Source: Kalmusia sp. IMI 367209 (taxonomy: Eukaryota > Ascomycota > Dothideomycetes > Pleosporales > Didymosphaeriaceae). Taken from it: a stretch of 64,000 nucleotides of DNA. The stretch covers positions 744,001 to 808,000 of the forward strand of contig JAPEUQ010000015.1 in assembly GCA_027946365.1 (NCBI GenBank). Direction: 5' to 3'. A program made the position numbers and the translations under genes. Position 1 is the first letter of the stretch. Each line of letters opens with the position of its first letter. The notes below the pieces were generated by a model that was given only the letters and a program-made list of their open reading frames with translations, searched no databases and was not told the DNA's origin. This document shows positions 11,425-22,840 of this stretch, piece after piece.

Positions 11425-12706
11425 TGGCGAGGCTGGGCAGAGCAGGGTGCAGTTGAGCGCAGCAGTGCCTTGCCTGTTTCAGCTCAGGAAAGCTGCACGG
11501 GCATGTCCTGCAGGCTGACGGCCGGCGTGGCACGGCCCATGTCGATGATCTGACCCTCGCAATGACGATGGTAGACGGGTCTAAGCCGAGCGGTGGCTTG
11601 AGCCATCCGGACATCGAAGCTCCATCAGCACATAGATATGAGCTTTTAATCGGCTCTATTCCCCTTTGGACGTATGCGTATTGCAGGAAACTCGAGTACG
11701 CGCCTCAGTTACCTCATACAGGCGATTGATCGTCCACCGGATCGAGAGTCTAGTCTCTGACGGCTATTGTACTCTAGTAAGCTATCAAAGAAACGATTTG
11801 ACACCTTCCTTGAGAGCATATAATTGAGTAGGAAGAATACCAGCCCCATTGCGTCAGAAGCGGCCTCATTAAGCACTCCAGCCTTGCTTCTCACAGCCTA
11901 TATTTAGCCCGACCCACACACGATCTCTAGCCCTCTAAATACTACATGTATATATCGTCTTTGGTAGCCAGCAGACAGTGGCATAACGCAAAGTTACGGT
12001 TTTGGTGCAACATTTTCAATGCTCGGCGCTTTACTTTCACTTCAACCTTGTCGTGGTTATAGAGAATACTGAGAAACAACTGGATAAAAAGGCAAGTGGA
12101 TAATAGGATGATATAAGCATTGCTACCCTCTGTAATGTCGCTTGACTCTTCGAATCACTTTTGCACGTGCTCAAATTACATTTGAAAAGGCACGATGGGT
12201 TCGAAGATAGAGCGGATATATCAGCACATTCTTCAGAGGACTCATCTTCTCACAATAGTAAGTATCGAAGTATTAACTGTAAAGTCGTACTCATGATTAG
12301 GATACAACCTTTCAGCATATATGCACCAGAATATCAAGGCGGGACAATATGTTGAAACCAAAAGTTCGGGAGTCTGTGGAAAACAAATCTAAAATACTAA
12401 ATTGACCTTCAACTCGAAGGCCCATATTGTATACAAGTCCGCTTTCTACGGAATCGTTCATGTCGACGAAGGAGCGAGACTGTCTTCAGTACTTGAAGAA
12501 ATAGTTTCCTTCTAATAGATAAGTTCCCCTGGATAGATACCATTCCAGTAAGGCGCTAATCCTATGTGAGGGCACAAGGTTTGAGACTCTTGATTTCACC
12601 TTGCATATACTGCATAAATATTGGAAAGCTTCTTTGGAGCGTATCCTACGGCGTAATTCAGAAGGGCAAGAACTACTGATACTCCAAGAGGTATTGATAA
12701 CTATCG
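11425..12706. other. Spacer between array copies B and C
   Basis: Only short open frames, no recognisable domain. The part from about 11.9 to 12.7 kb is rich in A/T. Confidence 0.45.
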
Positions 12707-12920
12707 CTAGCCTGCCATCTCGTATACTGTGTGTAAAATAGACCTCTTTATTCTGCGCGACTATTAGCTAGTGTAGTAAAGACAAAAGTCTGCGTTGACT
12801 CCTTAGCTATCTCGGGCGTCGATAATCGCGCGTGGATTTTGTCTTTTACTAAGATAGATCTATGAGTAACGAGGCTAAAGTAGGGGGATAAGAACGACTC
12901 TCACGCCTTAGAATCAGTAT
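12707..12920 (-). pseudogene. Small membrane protein, array copy C (decayed)
   Basis: The 3' end still reads as YEMAG plus TAG (stop complement at 12707-12709) and the first exon can still be lined up with copy E, but the start is ATA (12920) where E has ATG. The codons for the middle of the membrane segment (about 40 bp) are missing. Many differences from copy E are C-to-T or G-to-A, for example cagaatgaagagg in E against cagaataaagagg here. Homology to E continues upstream for at least 90 bases, so C and E come from a segmental duplication. Confidence 0.6.
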
Positions 12921-15148
12921 CTTCCGTCCCGCTTTCGTGTAAAAGTGGCAGGTTTAATTAGGTATCGGCTTTGATTGAGATAACGGTTCGGATGATTTAT
13001 AAGGTCCTGTGAAGGACATATTTGCAGAATCTCGCATTCTTATATGCTCTCCCTCAAAACGAAGTACCACGCAAAGTAGATATGCCCCGATAACTCTTGC
13101 AATATATCGACTGAAAGGTTTGTGGTTGCAGCGAAATAGACGTGCTCATAGGGTTTTGGGGGCCCAAAGTGCGGAGCGAGCCACCTTGCATGTCGTGGCC
13201 TGTGGACAGACGGAGCCATCGCCCTCGTTCGGTGCCAACGATAAGACAGCACAAACAACTATGCAGTCCGAAAAGGGCAAGTCGCCTGTCTTTTTATAAG
13301 AATGGTAGATCGCCTGTGATTTTGCGAGGATGGTAAGTCGCCTGCCTTTCTGCAAGAATAGTAAGTCACCTGCCCTTTTAATAAGTTGTCAAGGTACTGA
13401 AGTTACGCGAGACTAGCAAAGGTCCAAAGGGAAGGGAGCGGAAAGCCTTCAATGGCCAGCTTACCGGAGCTAACTGTTGCCAAGCCTTGCTCTGACGGGG
13501 CTCCATGTCTCGAGATCGGCCTGACGGCTCACCGGTGTAGATGACGCGCAAGGCGAATACGCGGGAGCAGTTCTCGAAGATGCCACTGGTATTGGTCGAT
13601 TAGGGACATGTACATGGAGCTTCCTACCTAGCTATAGCTCACGAACCCCGGGTCCTAACTTTATTTTGGCTATATGTGATTTTTGTCTCTGCCTCCATAG
13701 TCATGATACACCTCTACCCTATATATTAGATGCCATGTTGATCGGTAAACAAAGGGTCAGATACACTAGTATTCAATAGGGCTACTTGTGGATCAGGGGT
13801 CGATGTTTTAGTATTAAAATACGTCCATCCACTGGATGTGAAAGCAGCAGCCTCTTTGCAAAATGTCAATCACACATCGTCCAGTGAGTGGCAGTTACGG
13901 GCGGGCGCACCTGCTGACAGGGACGGATAGGGAAAGCATAACCTAGGTTGGAGCTGGTGTGCATATCGCCTCGTGGCCCGGCGATGGATCTTGGGTGAGG
14001 CTGTTGGTAGTGCGAGGCAACGTTCTTAAAATGTTGCAGCACGGCGCGCGTTGGGGTCCAAGACCAGGAGTTAGGCATGAAGTTGCTTGAGCACGACCGT
14101 CTGCCACCACGGGCAACCAAAACACTCACCAGATGGGCCATAGCGCTTCGCTACGGATTCAACGGGGATGTGTGTACCCCACAGGATGCGACGAGGCTAT
14201 GTCTATACAATAAGTTATTGCATAGCGGCGCTCAGACAAGGCGATCAGCCGAACCCCTGCGTGCTGAAGTGGGAGAGGTAATGCGATTAGGCGGGCAAGC
14301 GCGGGACCGACCAAGCTTGCAAGGGCCACTAACGCCGTTGCAATTCCTTGTTCATGCTCTATTAAGAGGCTTTTAATGATATCTTTTCGAGCAAATGCTG
14401 ATATACGACGATCATATTGAAAATAAAAACGTGGGCCTATGTTGAATATGTTTTCGGTTTCACTTTCGTAGCCGAAACAGGCATTAGTGGTTCTGGCACG
14501 AGATGCAAGGTGCAGTTTGAACACTGTTCTAATATACTTCTCTAGACTATATGAATATCTCGGAAGCAGGTTGAATACGTCTTATGGAAAGGTAGCCTTC
14601 GTTACAACACGATTGATGGTGCTGATTGTCAACCAGCCTGACCTAACCGGCAAAGATGATGCGCGGGCGGCGGGAACAGAACTTTTGCCATTATGAAGTC
14701 CAGGAACCGCAAGCGCCTTTGCCCGCCTCTTAATATTCATTCTCAACCTGATACGTATAGGATGCGGTGTCTGACTAAGAAGAGGCGTGCTCTAGTCCAT
14801 GTACCCATTAGATAACAGGTGTACCGTAAGATTAACAAGATCACATTAGGCTCCAAAAGTTCTATCACATCACTTCCAAGGACACTTAAACCCCAGATTG
14901 TCATGCAAATGTGATCGAGTGCTACAGCGGAGATTCTTAGATTTCTCGGGCTCCTTTGACCATGATGTTCTGACACCAACAAACACTCTCCTCGGCCCAT
15001 CTTTGATCTTTCTGTTCGTTGGAAGCTCAAGTACGGTCCTTTTGGGATAATTATTCCTAGACATTCCACGAATCAAAGAATTGAAGATATAAACCGTCAA
15101 ATGTCCTAAAGATCCATTTTGCCCGTTAAGCCCCTCAAATCGCCCTTT
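12921..15148. other. Spacer between array copies C and D
   Basis: This 2.2-kb stretch holds the 28-bp tandem repeat at 13276-13385 and otherwise only short open frames without known motifs. The minus-strand frame 14524-14159 has a hydrophobic stretch but no YEMAG-like end, so I do not call it a sixth copy. Confidence 0.4.
13276..13385. repeat. 28-bp tandem repeat, four copies
   Basis: Four head-to-tail units start at 13276, 13304, 13332 and 13360 (28, 28, 28 and 26 bases). Each begins with a form of GGTAAGTCGCCTG and ends with a T-rich part and a form of CAAGAAT. Differences between units are mostly transitions. No open frame depends on it. Confidence 0.8.
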
Positions 15149-15412
15149 CTAAACAGCCATCTCATACAAGGACTTCCCAGCTTTCATTCTGCGATATTGC
15201 AAGTAGGCAAGGACAAGCGCAGCGATCCCCAAGGTCGTCGCTAGGGTCCCGAACATTATTTCAGAGACAGAACATTCAGTCTCGGAACTAGATGCCGAAG
15301 TGGTCCGTACAATATGTGCGTTAGCACTGAACTGCGCTGGTGGGAAAGTAAGCAAAGATCTCGGTAGAGGGACTTTGAGACCGTGACTCGACTCACACGT
15401 AAGGACTGGCAT
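15149..15412 (-). CDS. Small single-span membrane protein, array copy D
   Basis: Exons 15412-15397 and 15336-15149 give 67 aa, the same length as copy A. The first exon encodes MPVLT plus one base; donor GTGAGT, acceptor CCACCAG, phase 1. The N-terminal half is polar (SANAHIVRTTSASS), followed by the membrane segment with core FGTLATTLG..LAYLQYRR, a short basic stretch (MKAGK) and the end SLYEMAV. Copy E shares both the MPVL start and the NAH motif after the intron, which supports the gene model. A 107-codon open frame reads through the intron and should not be taken as the protein. Function unknown. Confidence 0.65.
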   Translation of the reverse strand: MPVLTCESSHGLKVPLPRSLLTFPPAQFSANAHIVRTTSASSSETECSVSEIMFGTLATTLGIAALVLAYLQYRRMKAGKSLYEMAV

Positions 15413-16921
15413 GCTGACTACTTGGAGGAATTTCAGCTTGTCTTGACGTGTTATGCTAGGAGCTTTTGTCAATGGAAATTGAAAATTCTAGCTGATAAGG
15501 TACCATATTCAAGAGGGATCGAGCGACTTTATACAACATTAATGACAGCTCGGTAAGGAAGTGTCTCTGGTACATGTAAATGGTCCATGAACGGTTAGTG
15601 ACTCGCAAGCCCGCGGACCGTTGCGGCTGTGCTTTGATGGCACGCCAATGATCGAGCTGGATGAGTTACGCAGCTCGGTTAAAATGCACGCCCTGGCCTG
15701 CCTATTCTTTTACCACGGCCATGCTGACCGGACTTGACCTTCGAAAGCGAAACGGGTGCAGTTGTCGAAAAGCCCATTGGAGGACCCCGCCCCAGAGCCT
15801 ACAGCTTCGGCAATGCGCCCTCTCAACGGCCAGTCCTTTCGAGCGCCAAGCCAGTAGAACGCGATATCATAGCGGTCATCCTGAGAAGCAAAGAATACGA
15901 TCTCTTTTGAGAATCTTAGCACACACTAGTGCAAACGTTCCTGATCATCTTACTAGCAACAGCTAAGCTAGTATTGCTTACCAGGACGCTCCTGCATTTT
16001 GCGACGGTTGAAAGCCTTGCCGCCGAGTAATGCGATGATTTCCTGAAAAGTTCGTTTGCCTTTTTGTAGATCAAGGGCGGTCTGTGACCATAGACGCTCG
16101 AATAGGTCTATAACAGTGTAAACCCTGGCATAGCAGATCGGATATCGGAAACTATAAGTCGGGATTTATTGACAGGCAGATGATTGACTTGCACGTCCCC
16201 TAGCAAGCCCTGCCCGTCGGGTACGCTATTGTTACCCCGGCTATATCAGAAACGTTCACTGTTATAGCTCTCGTCAATCCAATACGTGTCACGTAAGACT
16301 CATGAGCAAGCCAGATTGGACCACAGGAACGTTTCAATTAAGCCCAGCCACCATTTCCCGTAGCGCTAGGTCAAAGATGATATACAAATTCTTGGGTTCT
16401 AAGGTTGCAGATAAAGTGGGTCTATTATGAATCTAAGGTATGGTTGAGCCAGTAGACATAACTTAGGCATCTTAACGTATTATCTTCTCTTGATATAGGT
16501 GTGATTTCGATTTTTGCGCTACCAAGCCAACTTGAGAAGCGGACAAAGGTTGGATGAGGCAAGCAAAACCTGCCGTTTTGCTCCGAAAGAACAAATTCTT
16601 CAAAAAAACGTATGAAGATCGCTGTGCGGAGGCGCTAACAGGTAAACGTTTCGAACGTATACGCATATTCTCAAATTTCACGGTTTGCATGCGAATTGTA
16701 CGCAAAGCCATCCGTCATTCGTACCCAAGGGGCGACAGTGTGTTCAACATCTAATGTGATATTACTTCTTTCAAAAGACATCCTTTTCAACACTGTTAAG
16801 GAATTCCATTCGTAGATATTGCAAAGGCCTTGTAAAGCGGAAGAAGTCCTTGGGTAGATAGCTCAGTGGAATATGAAATAACAGGCACCACTCCCACTCC
16901 GCAAGGCATCCAGATTAATTT
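15413..16921. other. Spacer between array copies D and E
   Basis: No supportable gene; short open frames only. Confidence 0.45.
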
Positions 16922-17172
16922 CTAGCCGGCCATCTCATAGTTCTTACGTGTATCAGACCTCTTCATTCTGCGCAACTGCAACAAGGCCAAAATAAATGCA
17001 CCGACGCCAAGAAGGGTAGCTAATGTACCAAAGATGAAAGTTTGCGTGGAGCCTTCGTTCATCTCCAGCGTTGATGGTCGCGTATGGCTATGGGCGTTCA
17101 CTGAATAAAACCTGTGAATTTTGAGGATGAGGCACCGGAATGAGAGCCTTTCTTACGTCTTAGCACCGGCAT
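16922..17172 (-). CDS. Small single-span membrane protein, array copy E
   Basis: Exons 17172-17157 and 17100-16922 give 64 aa. The first exon is MPVLR plus one base with donor GTAAGA; the acceptor is TATTCAG, phase 1, giving MPVLRL then NAHSHTRPSTLE. The membrane segment has the core FGTLATLLG..LALLQLRR, then RMKRSDTRKN and the end YEMAG. The spliced protein aligns over its full length with copy D and over the C-terminal half with A and B. Upstream DNA matches that of decayed copy C. No known domain; one membrane span with a basic cytosolic side is predicted. Confidence 0.65.
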
Positions 17173-19371
17173 TTTTCGCCCCGCTTTCTGGTAACGATGA
17201 CAAGTCTCATAAAATATCAGCTTCTAGTTGATATGATGATTTAAATGTTAGATCAGGTTCTTTGAAAGAAACAATTGCAGAAGAGGCTCACATTGGCTTG
17301 GAGATGTTGATCTGCGAGTAAGGAGTGGATTTTTACGAGTCTCTAGTTTTTTCCCTCCTGTACGGCTTTTTTTCTGGAGCTGAATAAGCATGGACCATGG
17401 CACTTATAAAGTAGAACTTATGACGCAAGTGACAAGGGTCGTGATCGAGTAAGGCATGAATGGCGCCCGGCCACCATAACGGATTCACCGGCAGGGAGAA
17501 TACCGTATGCATGCTAACGCGCCCTACAATTAGGCGGGCAATGCACGTCGGCATGATGGACATTGGGATCTGGTGGCTAGTAGCGGAACTCTACCTTGCT
17601 TAATATTCGATCTCAAGTATTACGGCAATACCGCTTCACAAAAAAATTTGAAAATGAGAGTCACAAGTGCCTTCTATCTTCAGGTTCTAAACGATGATGA
17701 GAATTTTGATCATCCATGGCCGTGATTGACCCTTGAAATGAACAGTAACTGAACATGTATCGAGCTTCAAATGTGAAAGACTGCGGCTACGCTTTCTGGG
17801 CTTCACAATGGACTCTATGAAGATTTTCGAAGGCTGTGAGGATAGTCAGATCGCTTAGATAGGCCGTCCGACTCGAGAGTCCTGGTCAAGATGGGCCGAA
17901 ACCAGGCTTGGATCTGTGGCTCAAATCCTTCCATGCATCCACGAGGGCTTCAAGAAGCGAGGTCGGTCAAAGGTAGTATGACAAGTACGCATCATTAATT
18001 AATGTCATGGATGATTGGCCCGACAATCTGGAGCAGCTAGCACATGGCGCCTGATGCCACGCTAGCTGTCAGCCTTTAAGACATACCCCTACAATATGTT
18101 CCTGTACTGAAATATGCAAGGCATTTGCAACATACTCCATTCGGAAGTGCACCTTGTGGTGAGGTTGCAGGCCCTAGCCTTCTTGTTAATAGAGCGGACG
18201 TAGTAATAGTAGGCATCTTCGAGAATGAGCATCATGCCCAGTCTAAACGGTCCGGAAGTTGATCCTGGGCCGCATACGAGTTTTCACCTGTTGGCTTAGT
18301 CCTTTAAAAAACGTTCCTCATCTAAGCTGTATTAGCCACTCATGTATATCTTCACGAACTAAGATGTGTGCTAACATCCCCCACCAATAGTCATAAAAAA
18401 CTGTTCGTCGAGAAATAAGCGAGGTACCTATCTTTAAGCAGTTCAAATCTCCGACACCACGTCTGAATACTATATTAGCACTCTTAAATTTCGTACTTTA
18501 GCTATTTCTATACACTTTAAAGTACTTTTGCCCAAAGATTACGTATAGCTTATATTGTTCTTGCCCATCTTCCGAGAAGGCTCGTTTCATGCTATAAACA
18601 AGAAACACTTATTACGAGACATATCGTAAGCTCTGCCCTATTTAGAATAAATAAATACCAAGGTCTAAGCATTAGAAGACTATTACGATAGCAGTAAGCC
18701 CTTAGGACTCCCGTAGCTTCTAATATACGCGGATTCGTGTAAGATCAACCCCCCTAGTCGATACTTCTAGTCAAAGTGACCTCCGAATCTGGTTTATATA
18801 AATTCTGAATAAGCTAAGCGTAATAGAACTTAAACATCCGGTAGTGAATTAGTGAGGGCATGGCCACCAGAAAGGCCAGAAAGGCGCTTTGCTAAAAAGA
18901 GAATAGTGCGTGGCAGTAGGCGTTACAAAAGGCTTAAAGAGTGGCGAAATCACAAGCTGCGCCACATATACCTCTACCTTCTATTCTCTATACATTTTGA
19001 AACATTCACAAGCTCCTGGAAGGTACGGTTCGGCCATACTCCCTACTAGCGTCACCAAGGTGTTCATCTCATCAGTTTGGTGCATTGCAAAATCGCCTTC
19101 GGCTAACCTCAAACGTCAGCCTTACCCGCCCCACCCTGTGGCTGTGCCATCGCGCTTCGCTTGTTCAGCCTTCCTTAAAATGCTCAACGCACAGAGGAAC
19201 CAACTCACAGCACTGGTACCATCCTTTTCTCAGATGTGATTATTAAACCTCACTGCCCCTATTTCCTTATATGTGTGCTAACTTTCTTAGAGAGGACTGA
19301 CGTTCCCAGACGACCGAGTTGGCTGTGTTCATCTCCCCAGCTAGGTTGCCACGTTAAGCCTCCCAGATTTT
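17173..19371. other. Spacer, probably decayed sequence
   Basis: Two kilobases with no supportable gene. The part 18301-18850 is visibly richer in A/T than the flanks and full of stops in all frames, which looks like an old repeat worn down by mutation. I could not recognise a transposase in it. Confidence 0.4.
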
Positions 19372-20098
19372 GTTACTACTCTATGCCTCATGAAGGAGTT
19401 TGTGGGCGATGATATTATCCCTCCCTATGCGATCCTTTCGCATACCTGGAGTCCCGGCGAAGAGGTCACCATCAAAGATTTAATAGAAGGCACCAGACAG
19501 GACAAGGCTGGCTACAAGGAGATCCAGCTCTGGGGCAACAGCCCGAGCATGATGACTTATAATACTTTTGGTGGATACCTACTCTATCAATAAGTCAAAC
19601 CAGGGGGTGTGTTAAGATGCTAATAACTCCATGTTTCACTGGTATTAGAATGTGAGGGAATGTTACGTCTATCTATCAGATGTATCGACAGCCAAACGAA
19701 AATTAAGCAACGGATCCTCCAAGTTTACCCGGGAGCTGGCTTTTCGAGTGAGCAGATAGTTTACCCGGGGGTATACCCTTCATGAACTTCATGGTCCGCG
19801 TTCAATTAAATTCTTTTCCTACGAAGGCAAATATCTAGGTGACAAGTCAATGTAAATGCAAAAAATCCACGGGTTAACAGGTATCACACTCCTATCCCTT
19901 CAAGGAACACCTTTATGCGAATTCAGCATCGAGGAAAGATTTTCATCGACGAGAGGTCGTCAGACTACGTACAAAGAAGACAAGGCGTACTCGCTATTAG
20001 GCATATTTAATATCGGCATGCCGCTACTCTACGGTGAAGGGTAGGAAGAGGCGTTTCAACGACTCCAGAAAAAGACCACCAAGCTTATTCTGTCCTAA
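19372..20098 (+). pseudogene. HET-domain (heterokaryon incompatibility) pseudogene
   Basis: The translation follows the HET domain from its start (TLCLMKEFVGDDI, PPYAILSHTW) through AGYKEIQ, VDTYSINKSN, YVYLSDVST, FTRGYTLHELHGPRS, LGDKS, and on to RQTTYKEDKAYSLLGIF and MPLLYGEG. It is broken by a frameshift near 19550, by a TAG where family members have Trp before FTRG, by a TAA after LGDKSM, and by a TAG after YGEG. A likely intron (GTGTGT..TATTAG) survives near 19607-19648. HET proteins trigger cell death when unlike strains fuse. This copy cannot make one. No C-terminal effector or sensor domain can be recognised after 20100. Confidence 0.85.
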
Positions 20099-20608
20099 AA
20101 AAAAAAATAGACTGCAGCTATGTTGTAGTGCAATGCAGCGCTGCAGCGTGAATTTCCTCTAAGTCTCACCACCCGCCGCGACCTGGACCTGACCCGCACC
20201 GGCCTACACTTGAGTGCGATAAGGGTGCCAGTAGGATAGAACCCTACACTGGCAGGAGTCGGTTTGGTTAATTACGTTAGTAAGTTAGTCCTACTCTGCG
20301 CGTTATCTTCTTCCACGATACGGCAGCCCGTCGAGAGGCTGGAACAGCACAGCCCTACAACAATACCCCAAAAAGGCCCCATTTGACTCTGATGGTGTAG
20401 CCCATGGACTGATGGAGTCAAGATTATGGCACCTCCTTATACAAGGGGTTTCACGAATGAGGTGGCATCCTCCTTTCGCGTTGCGCAGTTATGACCCGAG
20501 ACATGCTGCCAACAAGGCTACAAGCGACAACAACGAGGCTGAGGATATATATGGCATTGTTTACTCCAACCAGCTAAGTAAAGCAAGGAGAAAACAACGC
20601 GCATGAAA
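20099..20608. other. Spacer after the HET pseudogene
   Basis: Begins with a 12-13 base A run, then about 500 bases with no recognisable gene; it may contain the worn 3' half of the HET gene. The plus-strand frame 20412-20606 has no motif. Confidence 0.4.
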
Positions 20609-22840
20609 TCAGAGGATAAGAAGGTTTATTTGTGCCTTCCGACAGAGATCCAAGCAGCATTTTAGACAAGCCCGCTTCCGGATTACTGCTGGCCGAATGC
20701 TCGTTGATGAATACGTGCTCCGGCATAGGGCGAAGAAGCGAAGATCATCAGCGCCATCTGTGGCAACAATTTCAACTACATCCTCCGGGATGCTAGTGTT
20801 GTTGGACCGAATGGTCGGTAGCACCGGTCCGATGAAAGTGCTAAATCTATCTACAGCCTTTAATGTCGCATTGGAATCGTGTGGACAAGTCTCGAGTAGT
20901 AGTGATTTGCTGAGACTGTCGAAAACCAAACCCGGAGAATGCGAAAGAGGCGCCAGTTCTTCAACTTTAGAACTTAGTCCTATACTAACAGTCAGGAACG
21001 AATCAAACTTCTCAAGGTTCCAGACGACACTATAAGTAGGGAAAAGATTACATGGTGCAGTGACGGGCGTCATATAAACCGGCGAGTCCAGGCCAAGTAG
21101 ATCGAGATTCGACTGGGTAAGAACCGAAGAGTATGTATCACCCTGATACAATAACCGACCAGGAAACCATCTCAAGCCCAAATATCCTTGTTTTTGGATA
21201 TCATACGCATCAAATATTGCCGGGTAAATTGCCTGGCCTTTGAAGCAGGATAAAATCCAAGACTTGGGCAACGATTCTTTTTCCACATTGTGTCCAACCA
21301 ATTTGAGAGCCCATTGGAGTAAGCTTGATACTCCACATTCAGTAGGTTTACCAGACCAGAGAATTTGCTGTATGGCGGTTATGAGAAGGCTATCCCCTCG
21401 TGTGCAATATCGGGCTAGTGACACGAGAAGGGTCTCCGGGAAACAGAAGAGCGATATTGCAAGCACATCCGCTGTTATCGTTGCAAGGTCGCTGATAAAG
21501 TCTTCGTCAACTCGGTAGTCTGAGTCTGCTTCTTCTGGGTCTTGAGACGACAAGTACTCCTCGTTAAGCATCTCAAGGTGAATTTTGACAAGCGGAAGAT
21601 CATGCACCCGCAAATCCGTTTCAAGAACCGGTAGCTTCTTAATATCTTTGTGTAACATATACGAGAGCACTTCGCAAATGCTCTCGTCACATAAAAGCGG
21701 CGTGAGTCTCAGATGGGAAAACTCCTCTGGTATAGTACTAGGGTTATCCTTTTTATACTTTGCGAACCGTTCTAAAGATTCATCGTAAGAGTGGAATACC
21801 ATGAGATCGATGGCCTGTTTGACGGCGTATGGAAGCGCACTTTCCATCGCTCGTGAAGCATTGCTTTGCCTCTTTGGGTTGACACGGCTCAATAGCCACT
21901 TTCCATAGACTTGCAAATTGATCATTCCGGCCCAGTGCGATCCTCCGGGGGTGTCCAAAGTGTCCAATAGGTCCGGAAGGTTTGGTATTTTGTGCTGAAT
22001 GATTATTTCGAATCGGCCTGAGCCAATTCCGTCATGGGCTACAGCAACAACTATAACTCTGGAATTGGGCTGTTCCAATAAGGCTTTGCCGTCCACTGTA
22101 AACACCGACGGCGGGATTCCGAGACACCATTTGGTAAACGCTATAATCCACGGAACACACCTGCTCGTCTTGATAGTAACCTTTGCCACGTTGGCGTCTC
22201 CAATCCTGGATATTTGTCTAAATGCATCGACTAGATTCTCCACTCCCTTTGTCGTTGGTCGATCGGACTGGACAAGGAAGGGGTCCAAAGACGGGTTGGG
22301 CAACGGTGGAAGATTTTGAACAATGAAGATCTCCCAGCCAATGACAGAACTTGCGAAATTGGATAACTGGCATCGGGACTCTATGCTCTCCAAGAGATAC
22401 TTCAAATGCGTTGTTGTGGGTAAGAGTGTTTTGTCACTTGCGGAACTGGTTAACATAGCATGCAGCGCTTCTGCTGCCTTGAAAGTACCCATCGTCATCA
22501 TCGCCGAGGCTAAGCCAAGAAACTGTATTCCAGCCTGCGTGGTACCGAAATGGGTAACACAATCGCTCGCAGCATATCCAACTAGCGCCCCTAGAAAGTG
22601 TACTGGCGCAGGTGCTGGAGTTGGAACAACATCAGTTTCCATCTTGAGACATGTCTCCCTGCTCATGGCGATAGTGTTGCCGAACTTCTCGCAAGCTAAT
22701 AACGCTATCACTTGGACATTGTCGCTTGTAGCGGCCCGGATGAGACCCTTGGAAACAGAGAGGACAGAGTTTGAGGTTGAATCGAGGTTCCACTGTGCCT
22801 GAATCGCGGAAGCCGAGCTATTGTGCGCATTTGTAGACAT
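20609..22840 (-). CDS. Large hypothetical protein, 743 aa, single exon
   Basis: One uninterrupted frame of 744 codons, far longer than chance and with no intron. I do not recognise the family. The protein looks soluble: no signal peptide and no clear membrane segment. The N-terminal third contains small-residue helices (for example GIQFLGLASAMMTMGTFKAAEAL) written here only in part; the middle is acidic (SSQDPEEADSDYRVDED); the end has a Cys/basic cluster (KRACLKCCLDLCRK). The intact reading frame stands out beside the broken HET gene 500 bases away, so the gene is probably expressed and under selection. An allorecognition link is only suggested by position. Confidence 0.75.
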   Translation of the reverse strand: MSTNAHNSSASAIQAQWNLDSTSNSVLSVSKGLIRAATSDNVQVIALLACEKFGNTIAMSRETCLKMETDVVPTPAPAPVHFLGALVGYAASDCVTHFGTTQAGIQFLGLASAMMTMGTFKAAEALHAMLTSSASDKTLLPTTTHLKYLLESIESRCQLSNFASSVIGWEIFIVQNLPPLPNPSLDPFLVQSDRPTTKGVENLVDAFRQISRIGDANVAKVTIKTSRCVPWIIAFTKWCLGIPPSVFTVDGKALLEQPNSRVIVVAVAHDGIGSGRFEIIIQHKIPNLPDLLDTLDTPGGSHWAGMINLQVYGKWLLSRVNPKRQSNASRAMESALPYAVKQAIDLMVFHSYDESLERFAKYKKDNPSTIPEEFSHLRLTPLLCDESICEVLSYMLHKDIKKLPVLETDLRVHDLPLVKIHLEMLNEEYLSSQDPEEADSDYRVDEDFISDLATITADVLAISLFCFPETLLVSLARYCTRGDSLLITAIQQILWSGKPTECGVSSLLQWALKLVGHNVEKESLPKSWILSCFKGQAIYPAIFDAYDIQKQGYLGLRWFPGRLLYQGDTYSSVLTQSNLDLLGLDSPVYMTPVTAPCNLFPTYSVVWNLEKFDSFLTVSIGLSSKVEELAPLSHSPGLVFDSLSKSLLLETCPHDSNATLKAVDRFSTFIGPVLPTIRSNNTSIPEDVVEIVATDGADDLRFFALCRSTYSSTSIRPAVIRKRACLKCCLDLCRKAQINLLIL

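Noticed and set aside
14159..14524. Possible sixth copy of the small membrane protein
   Set aside because: It has a hydrophobic stretch but lacks the FGxLAT core and the YEMAG end.
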